Assembly (NCBI GenBank): GCA_002308995.1
Contig: DBWQ01000005.1
Span: 8,817 to 72,816, forward strand
DNA from: Clostridiales bacterium UBA1234
GTDB lineage: Bacteria; Bacillota; Clostridia; TANB77; UBA1234
Direction: 5' to 3'
Length of the DNA stretch: 64,000 bases
Under the pieces are notes generated by a model. The model was not told the DNA's origin and did no database searches. It saw nothing but the letters and a program-made list of their open reading frames with translations. Below are positions 53,468 to 60,640 of this stretch, piece after piece. Both the position numbers and the translations under genes were made by a program. Each line of letters opens with the position of its first letter. Positions within the stretch are counted from its first letter, which is position 1.

Positions 53468-54325
53468 TTATTCCACGATAATGTTAAACTTGGAAATCAT
53501 TTCTTTTTGTAGGTAAACTGCGATGGATGTCATTCCAACTTTTCTAGCTTCTATCGTGTACGTTTCTTCATCAAGCATTGCCACATCCTCATTTTCGATA
53601 ACAAAGCTTAAGTCATCTTCAAAAGAATCATTTTGTATCATCACTGCCAAATGAACACTTTCATTAACGCTTAGCTTTATCTCTTCGTGAATTGGTGAAA
53701 CAATCGCTTTGCCACTTTCATATTTTAAAATCCCGATTTCAACCATTGAAACATCTCTATCTTTTGTGATGGTAACTTCTTGTCCTAGATAGTCTTGACA
53801 TCGATTCATGACTGTGACAAGCTCCGCTTTCGTAATATACTTTCCAGGTTTAAATGATAAATCTGGATATCCTTTCAAAATATTTATCTCTTGTAACTTT
53901 GCAACGTAACCTCTCGCCCAGTGTAAAATTTCTTCATTATCATTGAAAGTTGTTTGAGCCTCTAAATCAATCTCAATATCAAAATTCAAAACTTTACTAA
54001 CAATTATTGCCAATTCTTCTCTTGTAATACATGCATTTGGATTATTTTCCAAAAAATAACTATTTTGTTTTTCAACACTTAAGCTATCTTCTGAAGAAAG
54101 AAATCCATTTTTCTTCATAAAAGATTCAAATATCTTTTCTATCTCTGAAGCAGTAGCCGCTTGGTCAGGAAAAAACTGATCATGAGAGATAGTAATCATG
54201 TTATCATGAACGGCTCTTTGAATCTCTTGTGAAGCCCAATGGTTTTCAAAATCTGATGCAAAAGAAATATGGCACATTAACATAACTAGAACGAATGTTG
54301 CTAAAAAGAAGATTTTGTGATTCAT
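53468..54325 (-). CDS. SLH-domain surface protein
   Basis: The protein has 285 residues with a signal peptide (1-23, ending SFA) and three SLH-like repeats at about 24-180: a divergent first (FENHWASQEIQRAVHDNMI), a second around ITREELAIIVSKVLN and a clear third (ILKGYPDLSFKPGKYITKAEL). A C-terminal Big_2-like domain follows (KLSVNESVHLAVMIQN, ARKVGMTSIAVYLQ). AAGGAG lies 6 bp before the ATG and a good promoter lies upstream. It is likely a small S-layer-associated protein. Confidence 0.82.
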   Translation of the reverse strand: MNHKIFFLATFVLVMLMCHISFASDFENHWASQEIQRAVHDNMITISHDQFFPDQAATASEIEKIFESFMKKNGFLSSEDSLSVEKQNSYFLENNPNACITREELAIIVSKVLNFDIEIDLEAQTTFNDNEEILHWARGYVAKLQEINILKGYPDLSFKPGKYITKAELVTVMNRCQDYLGQEVTITKDRDVSMVEIGILKYESGKAIVSPIHEEIKLSVNESVHLAVMIQNDSFEDDLSFVIENEDVAMLDEETYTIEARKVGMTSIAVYLQKEMISKFNIIVE

Positions 54326-54386
54326 ATTTTTCTCCTTTTCTCCGCGTAATTACACTCATAGCAAGATTACCTTCTAACGCTCATTC

Positions 54387-54415
54387 ATTAAATCACAGAT
54401 ACTATGAAAAGTCAA
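54387..54415 (-). promoter_or_regulatory. sigma-A type promoter of the SLH gene
   Basis: On the minus strand TTGACT, a 17-bp spacer and TTTAAT. Confidence 0.72.
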
Positions 54416-54644
54416 GGTTTTTTCTTACGGAAATAATGATTTGCAAAATTTGAAAAGAATTCCTTATAACCCTTGAAAAGACTATAAAAATATTTTCTTT
54501 TCAAAAATATTTTTGGATAACATAAATACATGATGAACGCCTATATCCGTAAGCATAACTAATTTGTAAACCTTTTCCAAATTGGCTCTACTCTAGCATT
54601 TTAGAGTTTTTCTTCTTTACTTTTCCTTATTTTTCTGCTATAAT

Positions 54645-54654
54645 ATAGTTAACA
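54645..54654 (+). promoter_or_regulatory. extended -10 promoter of the metalloprotease gene
   Basis: TGCTATAAT matches an extended -10 (TGn-TATAAT); no convincing -35 box is visible at 17 bp. Confidence 0.55.
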
Positions 54655-54703
54655 TAGAAACAAGGAAGTCATGATATCTCTTTATGTAAAGGAGGTAAGG
54701 ATT

Positions 54704-55585
54704 ATGAAAAAGATGTTTTATCAAAGTTGTATAGGAATTATCATATTCATTTTTTTACAAGCTATCTTTGGCATTGTCCTTGCCGAAAATGAATCTTCCA
54801 TTCCTTTTTCTTACAATGTGTTACCAACTGTGAAACGTGAAAGTATTATTGATAGTAAAGCAACTCCTACGTTAGCATTTAGATTATATGAACCAGTAGA
54901 AGCTATTTTTTATAACGGCAAGCAAGTAACGGTTATGGATGACATGTTTTCTATTGATGTAAGTGATTTAAGTGGTAAGTGCATGATAACGTTTACCAAC
55001 CAAAATGGTGACAAAGCCATGTTTCAATATTATTTTCCCAATGCTTATGGCAAAGTGGATGACTATGAACTTGTGAAAGGTGAAGATTTAAATGTTTATG
55101 TAGAAACCTATCGCAATATTAAAATTATCTATACGGATAAAGAGGAAAATGCGATGGAAAAACTAAAAGAGTATATCGAATTACTTCCTGAAAACTATAC
55201 TCAAAATGTGAAAACCATTCAAATGATTCCATTTGATAATACACAAAATATTGCAGGAACTACCAAAGATACTACCATAACGTTATATCATTTTAGCCAA
55301 TATGCGAAACAAACCAAAATGCAAATTATCTTTCATGAAATTGCCCATACTTTTGCCAACAAAATGATGGAGAAAAAAATCATAGATTATTCTTATTCAC
55401 AATATACAAAGGCAGCCATTAAAGATAGATGCTTTGTTAGCAAGTATGCTCAAAAATCTGCCTCTCTTCAAAGTCGTTTAAGTGAAGATTTTGCAGATGC
55501 GATGGCAGAATATTTCATGAGTTCTTCTTTCGAAAGACGTTTCCCAAATCGCTATGCTTATCTAAATAGTCTTTTGGGAAAATAA
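54704..55585 (+). CDS. exported zinc metalloprotease (lethal-factor-like gluzincin)
   Basis: The start is the ATG after AAAGGAGG, 11 codons into the longer frame. A signal peptide (1-27, ending VLA) is followed by a beta-rich domain (about 30-115), then a catalytic domain with HEIAH at residues 211-215 and a downstream glutamate in SEDFADAMAEYF (Glu261) as the likely third zinc ligand. This spacing and the ExFAxxxAE pattern recall the anthrax lethal-factor-related peptidase family. It should act outside the cell; its substrate is unknown. A terminator follows. Confidence 0.78.
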   Translation: MKKMFYQSCIGIIIFIFLQAIFGIVLAENESSIPFSYNVLPTVKRESIIDSKATPTLAFRLYEPVEAIFYNGKQVTVMDDMFSIDVSDLSGKCMITFTNQNGDKAMFQYYFPNAYGKVDDYELVKGEDLNVYVETYRNIKIIYTDKEENAMEKLKEYIELLPENYTQNVKTIQMIPFDNTQNIAGTTKDTTITLYHFSQYAKQTKMQIIFHEIAHTFANKMMEKKIIDYSYSQYTKAAIKDRCFVSKYAQKSASLQSRLSEDFADAMAEYFMSSSFERRFPNRYAYLNSLLGK

Positions 55586-55602
55586 TGAATGAAACAAAAA
55601 GC

Positions 55603-55640
55603 CCCCCAAATGAAAGAATTTTTCATTTGGGGGTATTTTT
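55603..55640. terminator. bidirectional terminator
   Basis: CCCCCAAATGAAA and TTTCATTTGGGGG form a 13-bp stem with a 5-nt loop, with T-runs on the plus side and AAAAA before it. It separates convergent genes. Confidence 0.9.
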
Positions 55641-55644
55641 TTTC

Positions 55645-56130
55645 TTATTTATTGATTAAATCAGTAAGCTTTTCTTTTTGGACTACACCAACTACTTTTC
55701 TTTCAATTTTTCCCTCTTTAAAAATAGCAATGGTTGGAACAGCATTAATCCCAAAATAGTCTTTTAATCCAATTTCAGCATCTGTATCCACTTTTGCAAT
55801 TTTAACCTCTGGATTTTCTGCCGCAAATACTTCTAGAATTGGTTCTTGTACTTTGCAATCTTCACTCCATGTATTGCAAAACTCTATCACAACTATTTTA
55901 TCTGATTGTAGAACCTCTTTCTCATAATTTTTTTCGGTAAGCTGAATTAATTTTGACTCACCAGAAAAACCTACGACTTCTCCAGACTCTGCAACAGGAT
56001 TCGTTGGTGTTTGTTCTTTGATAATAGGAACAGGATTCTGTTTGTCACCAAGCTTTTTCCAAATGATACACCCTACCAATAGTAACAAAATGACAACAAT
56101 AACAATCATGAGTACACGTTTTTTCTTCAT
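55645..56130 (-). CDS. membrane-anchored thioredoxin-like protein with WSEDC active site
   Basis: One N-terminal membrane helix (residues 5-24) is followed by a linker and a thioredoxin fold (about 60-161, IVVIEFCNTWSEDCKVQEPILEVF, KIAKVDTDAEIGLKDYFGINAVPTIAIFKEGK with the conserved cis-Pro). The active site WCGPC is WSEDC, so the nucleophilic first cysteine is lost, although another cysteine (EFCNTW) lies four residues before it. A normal dithiol cycle is therefore unlikely; a chaperone or isomerase-like role fits better. It is the last gene of the BI-1/FtsH-like operon, 15 bp after the AAA gene. Confidence 0.85.
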   Translation of the reverse strand: MKKKRVLMIVIVVILLLLVGCIIWKKLGDKQNPVPIIKEQTPTNPVAESGEVVGFSGESKLIQLTEKNYEKEVLQSDKIVVIEFCNTWSEDCKVQEPILEVFAAENPEVKIAKVDTDAEIGLKDYFGINAVPTIAIFKEGKIERKVVGVVQKEKLTDLINK

Positions 56131-56145
56131 AAGTATTCTCTCCTT

Positions 56146-57309
56146 TTATTTAAGTTTTTTGATATCTATTTTGGAATTTGTCTTAGCAGCAGCATCAATG
56201 ATATTTTGCATCGTTATTTCCTTTGCTTTCTTAAGCTCTGCAAGAATCCCTGCTTCATTCATAATAGTTTCAATAGCTGCAGCACTCAGGTTTTCAAAAC
56301 CATCTACTAGTTTTGCTTTATTAACTTCTGCTGCTAATTTTTTGCCCTTGGTGTATATTTCCACAAGTTCCTTTCGTGTTTCTGCATCTGGATTTGGAAT
56401 ATGATATTTTAAATCAAATCTTCCAGGTCTAATAAGGGCAGCATCTAATGATAAGTAGGAATTGGTTGCTGCAATCACTAAAATGCCATCATTAGGCTTA
56501 AATCCATCCATTTCATTTAACATAGCAATAATAATTCGATTGTTCTCTTTGTCTACGCCTGTTCCGGCATAATTTCTACGCTCACCTATGCCGTCGAACT
56601 CATCAATAAAGATAATGCATGGCTTGTGCCTTGCTGCTTTTTTAAAGAGCAATTTGATTTTTTGTGCTCCCATGGACATCATAGCACTTTGAAAATCTGC
56701 CCCTTTCGTAGCTATAAAATTCACATTTGCCTCACTAGCTAGTGCTTTGGCAAATAGTGTTTTTCCATTGCCTGGAGGACCTTCTAAAATAATTCCTTTA
56801 ATTGGTCTTGCTGTCTCAGATGGATTTTTTAAAAGTGAAACGATATACATCATTTCTTCTTTAACATCCTTCATACCTGCAATATCACTAAACCTAACAT
56901 TGGTGTGTTTGACCACCTTAAAAGTGGTCCTCGTGATTTCGGTTAATTTATACACCCCAAGACCTACTGCAATAAAGAAAAACATGTAAAACAATAAATT
57001 GGCAATCAAATTAACGGTATCTTCAGCAGAAGCTTCTTGCACATCAATTCCTTTTAAGAGTAGTCTTTCTTTTAGCTCAGGTAGTTTAGAATGATCTGTA
57101 TAGTATTTTTTAGAACTACCTTTTTGTAAAAAACAAATACGATTATCTTCTAACACTACTTGCTTTACCTTTTCTTCTTGCACTGCTTGGTAAAACGTTT
57201 GATATGGCACGTATTCTGCTTTTTCTAAAAAACAACTCGCAAGCATGATCAAACCAATCGCTATAATAATAATTCCAATCACAATTTTCTTTTTTCTTTG
57301 TATCGTCAC
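56146..57309 (-). CDS. FtsH-like membrane AAA ATPase lacking the peptidase domain
   Basis: The protein has FtsH architecture for its first 387 residues: a membrane helix (about 10-27), an extracytoplasmic domain (28-100), a second helix (104-120) and an AAA module with Walker A GPPGNGKT (177-184), Walker B IIFIDEFD (about 232-239) and the second region of homology (AATNSYLSLDAALIRPGRFD). It ends after the AAA lid, so the M41 zinc peptidase (HEAGH) is missing. The pore loop differs too: SAMMSMGA stands where FtsH has EMFVGVGA. It may be an unfoldase or membrane-protein dislocase. BI-1 is encoded 5 bp upstream. Confidence 0.88.
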   Translation of the reverse strand: MTIQRKKKIVIGIIIIAIGLIMLASCFLEKAEYVPYQTFYQAVQEEKVKQVVLEDNRICFLQKGSSKKYYTDHSKLPELKERLLLKGIDVQEASAEDTVNLIANLLFYMFFFIAVGLGVYKLTEITRTTFKVVKHTNVRFSDIAGMKDVKEEMMYIVSLLKNPSETARPIKGIILEGPPGNGKTLFAKALASEANVNFIATKGADFQSAMMSMGAQKIKLLFKKAARHKPCIIFIDEFDGIGERRNYAGTGVDKENNRIIIAMLNEMDGFKPNDGILVIAATNSYLSLDAALIRPGRFDLKYHIPNPDAETRKELVEIYTKGKKLAAEVNKAKLVDGFENLSAAAIETIMNEAGILAELKKAKEITMQNIIDAAAKTNSKIDIKKLK

Positions 57310-57314
57310 TTTCT

Positions 57315-58016
57315 TTACTTCCTTCTTTTTCCTGTAAGACTTAATAGTTTAATAAAAATGTTAATAAAATCTAAATACAAGGTTAATGCTCCCATGACAG
57401 AAACTTGTGTCACACGCTCTTCATCACCAAGTTCTACCATTTGAGAATATCCTTTTATTTTTTGAGTATCATAAGCTGTTAAACCAATAAACACAATAAG
57501 ACCAATGATGGTGACAATAAAATCAAACATACTGTTTTGAATAAAGATATTAACAATGGTTGCTAAAATAACACCTACTAACGCCATTAACAAGAAACTT
57601 CCTAATTTAGACAAGTCTTTTTTGGTAGTCTTGCCAATAAACGCCATTAAGCCAAAGACACCTGCCGTAATGAAAAAAGTACTTGCAACAGAAGCACCTG
57701 TATAATACAAACAAATCGGAGAAAGGGTGATTCCATTAATCATTGCATAAATAAAAAATGCGAGACGACAGGTATTAGTACCCATTTTAGTTACCCTAAA
57801 ACTTAAGAATACTACCATTACCACCTCGGCAATTAGCCATACCCACATGGTTTTTAATGCAAATGCTAAGATGCTTAGGTTATTCAAAACAATAAATGAT
57901 ACTACAGCAGTGATACCTAAGCCAAGTGTCATCATAGAAAACACTTTTTGCATCACCGTTGTTGTTTTTTCATTCAGCGTACTATTACTAATTGGATCAT
58001 ATTCCTCTTCCATCAT
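57315..58016 (-). CDS. Bax inhibitor-1/YccA family membrane protein
   Basis: Seven membrane helices and the family end motif (GLTAYDTQKIKGYSQM, ALTLYLDFINIFIKLLSL) identify BI-1/YccA. In Escherichia coli YccA is a substrate and modulator of FtsH, so its place beside an FtsH-like gene is meaningful. GGAGG lies 8 bp before the first ATG of the MM start. It opens the operon. Confidence 0.92.
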   Translation of the reverse strand: MMEEEYDPISNSTLNEKTTTVMQKVFSMMTLGLGITAVVSFIVLNNLSILAFALKTMWVWLIAEVVMVVFLSFRVTKMGTNTCRLAFFIYAMINGITLSPICLYYTGASVASTFFITAGVFGLMAFIGKTTKKDLSKLGSFLLMALVGVILATIVNIFIQNSMFDFIVTIIGLIVFIGLTAYDTQKIKGYSQMVELGDEERVTQVSVMGALTLYLDFINIFIKLLSLTGKRRK

Positions 58017-58047
58017 TTTAATCTCCTCCTTTGACTCATATGAGATT

Positions 58048-58077
58048 ATTTTAGTATATTTTTCTATCTTTTGTCAA
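58048..58077 (-). promoter_or_regulatory. promoter of the BI-1/FtsH-like/thioredoxin operon
   Basis: On the minus strand TTGACA, an 18-bp spacer and TAAAAT. Confidence 0.72.
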
Positions 58078-58138
58078 GCAAGAATCCCAGTTTTTTCCAT
58101 TTTGTCAGTCAGTTTCTTAGTTTTTTCATCATTTTATG

Positions 58139-58167
58139 TTGACATTTTCTTTTGCCCCTTGTATAAT
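58139..58167 (+). promoter_or_regulatory. consensus promoter of the tRNA-like gene
   Basis: TTGACA, a 17-bp spacer and TATAAT: a perfect consensus, 40 bp before the tRNA-like 5' end. Confidence 0.9.
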
Positions 58168-58206
58168 ATGCAAGAATTTAACTTTAGCACAGTCTACCTC
58201 CAATTA

Positions 58207-58409
58207 GCGGGTATAGTTTAACCGGAAAAACGTAAAGAGGCGTCATTGTCATTTTGTGTTCGTTCATCCTTTATGCTTTCTTTCAGGGGTCAAACAGTAT
58301 TTATCAAAAAAAAAGAAGGCAAGTGGTGTTTTTTACCGCTTGGATATGGTCACATAACGGTGCTGGAAGAGTCTCTTTAAAATCGTAGGTTCGACTCCTA
58401 CTACCTGCT
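58207..58409 (+). tRNA. tRNA-Gly-like gene with about 130 extra nt in the anticodon loop
   Basis: Both ends fold as a tRNA: acceptor GCGGGTA (58207-58213) with TACCTGC (58402-58408), D-stem GTTT/AAAC with a GG-containing loop, anticodon stem TAAAG (58233-58237) with CTTTA (58375-58379), a 5-nt variable loop AAATC, T-stem GTAGG/CCTAC with loop TTCGACT, and discriminator T. The 5' half is close to clostridial tRNA-Gly(UCC). The anticodon loop, normally 7 nt, is 137 nt long and holds a hairpin CAAGTGGT/ACCGCTTG. The acceptor has G3-U70, the alanine identity pair. CCA is not encoded. A splice or tRNA relic cannot be excluded. Confidence 0.6.
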
Positions 58410-58490
58410 TTAGCATAGCTTTGGGCATGGGGCGCCTATCGCTTTGCTTATCTTTGCCAACCTCCTTTTCCCATCCTTCTTCCCTCCTTT

Positions 58491-58540
58491 TGCAAAAAGC
58501 AAGTATTTCCTCTTTTGGAATGCTTGCTTTTGCATTTATA
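58491..58540. terminator. probable bidirectional terminator
   Basis: GCAAAAAGCAAGTATTTCC and GGAATGCTTGCTTTTGC pair with a bulge around TCTTTT. It lies between the RNA gene and the converging gene ending at 58570. U-tracts are short. Confidence 0.6.
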
Positions 58541-58569
58541 TGACCTCAAAATTTGTTTCTTCTCACATT

Positions 58570-58812
58570 TTACATAGGTTCCTCTTCATTAAATTCAACT
58601 GTAACATTGAATCCAACCGTTAAAGTTTCAATATCTGTTACCGTACCGCTTGTGCTTTTTAAACGCTGAAATAACGGAATGTTACCAGACATTGCTACCG
58701 CTGGTTCTATGGTATAGTACCAGTTGGATGGTAGCTCTCCTTCACTTACTTCTACCGTGTCTCCCACTTTGACCAAATCTGGTCGCTCCATTTTAAATAC
58801 CATTTTTCTCAT
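58570..58812 (-). CDS. small beta-rich hypothetical protein
   Basis: The protein has 80 residues, no signal peptide, and alternating strands (KVGDTVEVSEGELPSNWYYTIEP, SGTVTDIETLTVGFNVTVEF) that suggest a small SH3- or KOW-like barrel. AGGAGG stands 8 bp before the ATG. It follows the 598-residue exported gene by 15 bp and is likely cotranscribed. No family is recognised. Confidence 0.68.
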   Translation of the reverse strand: MRKMVFKMERPDLVKVGDTVEVSEGELPSNWYYTIEPAVAMSGNIPLFQRLKSTSGTVTDIETLTVGFNVTVEFNEEEPM

Positions 58813-58827
58813 TTTATTTTCCTCCTA

Positions 58828-60624
58828 TTAATCCCAATACTTAAATCGATACGCGTCTCCAAAATCTCGATACTCGATAAAAACAAATGGATATTCTTCT
58901 CCCCACGTGATTCGGATTCCTCTATCTTCTATTGTATATTTGGCATTTTCTAAAATATACTCTACTTCTTCATCTGTTCGCTGGTATCTTCCATTTCTTT
59001 TGTCATTTTTGATGGCTTCTGTTATCACTTCCCTATAGTTGCTATCAGGATAAAAAATATCCTCTAATGTTTCTAAGCGATGCCAATCTTTAGCTTCCAC
59101 ATAATATAATTCTCTACAGTCTCGTACATCATATAAGTTCCAATACACGTTGTTAAACCATGGGCCAATCACATTTTTTACTCCATAAGTCATCTCAAAA
59201 TTATCCCTCCAATTATAGGATGTAGATTGCATATAGCTTTGAAATTGTGAAGCAAAGTTTTGAGGTGTTATAGGATACTCCTCAAGTTTAGAATACTCCT
59301 CTACTTGCTTTAATGGAGATTCCGCCAAATAACGTCCCGTTTTCCAATCATATTTTCCTTGCGCATAGTAGCGAACTGCTTTTTGGAAAAAATACATTGT
59401 TTGAGGATTTTCGGTGGCTTTCTGTTCATAAGTAGCAAGTTCTTCTTTAAAAGAATCCATTATTATCCCAACATATTTTAGATTATTTTCGCATTCTTCC
59501 TTTGTATTATAGCTAGACATTCCCACAATATCGATGGCATAAAACAAATTATCCCTTTGAAAGCCATACTTTTTATAATTATTCCCAGTAAGTAAATTCG
59601 TAATCTCTTGCTTTGCACCTACGTATAACTTTTTAGAGGCAATATCGTCCCTCTCGTACAAACTCTCCTCAGTTAAATACTTATCATAAATAACAACGAT
59701 TTCTGCATTTTCTACAATTGAAATAGGCCACTTCCAATCCTGTGAACAAAATATGCTAATGGAAGCACCACTTTGCTTTGGAATGTAGGTAAAAAAGATT
59801 TGATTTGGGGTAAAGTAAAATGTTTGATAGTTTTGGAAATAGTTTTTAATCGTTTTGTAGACTTTTTCCTCATCTAAAGCAACTTGCTCACTATATTGTT
59901 CATGTGTTTTTTTATATTCCTCTACTGCTTCCCAACTGATTTTTTCCTCTATTGCCTTTCCTACCAAGCGATTATATTCTATTGATTCTTCTGGCCAATA
60001 ATACTCCAAATAATATGATCCAACATAATAGTTCTTTTCCACAATCTCATGAAACATTGCTTTTTTCATTAAATCTACTATATTGGCATCTTTCACAAAC
60101 AAATCTTCTAAGGTTAATTCTGCGCCATTTACCAACTCATAATTTAACGGAAACATCTCCTGATAATCTTTTTCCTTTTCTTCTCCAAATCCAGGAGTAG
60201 CATAAAAGCCAACAATTGAGATAACATTTGCATAATTCGCACATACTTCGTAATTTAACATTTCAGGATTGGTAATTAAGTTTTTGTCAATTCTTTGAAG
60301 AATCTTCTCTTTCATAGACTGATTCACGCGATTTTCTACAGCTTTATTTTTTAACCCCGAAATTACAGGAATGGCAAATTCTTTTCCTTGATATGTGATT
60401 TTCTCAGCATAAAAAATGATATCATTTTCATTATAAAAGCCATTGACATCAAGCCCTTTTTCTGGAATTTGAATGAAGCTCTCGTCTTCTTTTTTTACTA
60501 GTGTCTCTGTATTTTGCTGTTTTTGATTTTCCTTGGTACTTTTGATGAGCCCATATGTCACGCCAACAGCACCAACCGCAAATAATACAATAACCATCAG
60601 AAAACGAATGATTTTTTTAGACAT
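58828..60624 (-). CDS. membrane-anchored exported protein with DUF4163/DUF3298-like region
   Basis: The protein has 598 residues with one N-terminal membrane helix (about 7-26). The next part (about 65-275) resembles the DUF4163-DUF3298 pair known from RsiV and PdaC-type proteins: IPVISGLKNKAVENRVNQSM and LNYELVNGAELTLEDLFVKDANIVDLM. The remaining 300 residues, rich in Tyr and Trp, include a YARG-like segment (NVYWNLYDVRDCRELYYVEA) of unknown type. It is anchored outside the membrane, probably in envelope sensing or wall interaction; no sigma-factor gene is adjacent. GGAGG lies 8 bp before the ATG. Confidence 0.7.
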   Translation of the reverse strand: MSKKIIRFLMVIVLFAVGAVGVTYGLIKSTKENQKQQNTETLVKKEDESFIQIPEKGLDVNGFYNENDIIFYAEKITYQGKEFAIPVISGLKNKAVENRVNQSMKEKILQRIDKNLITNPEMLNYEVCANYANVISIVGFYATPGFGEEKEKDYQEMFPLNYELVNGAELTLEDLFVKDANIVDLMKKAMFHEIVEKNYYVGSYYLEYYWPEESIEYNRLVGKAIEEKISWEAVEEYKKTHEQYSEQVALDEEKVYKTIKNYFQNYQTFYFTPNQIFFTYIPKQSGASISIFCSQDWKWPISIVENAEIVVIYDKYLTEESLYERDDIASKKLYVGAKQEITNLLTGNNYKKYGFQRDNLFYAIDIVGMSSYNTKEECENNLKYVGIIMDSFKEELATYEQKATENPQTMYFFQKAVRYYAQGKYDWKTGRYLAESPLKQVEEYSKLEEYPITPQNFASQFQSYMQSTSYNWRDNFEMTYGVKNVIGPWFNNVYWNLYDVRDCRELYYVEAKDWHRLETLEDIFYPDSNYREVITEAIKNDKRNGRYQRTDEEVEYILENAKYTIEDRGIRITWGEEYPFVFIEYRDFGDAYRFKYWD

Positions 60625-60640
60625 TTTTCTTTCCTCCTAC

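Larger units (their letters stand above)
54326..54703. other. divergent intergenic region
   Basis: The gap of about 378 bp separates a minus-strand SLH gene from a plus-strand metalloprotease gene. It holds a promoter for each direction and an AT-rich inverted repeat (AAAAATATTTT) near 54487-54515. No coding frame is seen. Confidence 0.55.

Noticed and set aside
58207..58409. Group I intron in a tRNA
   Set aside because: The insert (about 130 nt) is below usual group I size, no P7/P3 core or conserved guanosine site could be recognised, and U33 with a readable anticodon cannot be rebuilt at the edges.
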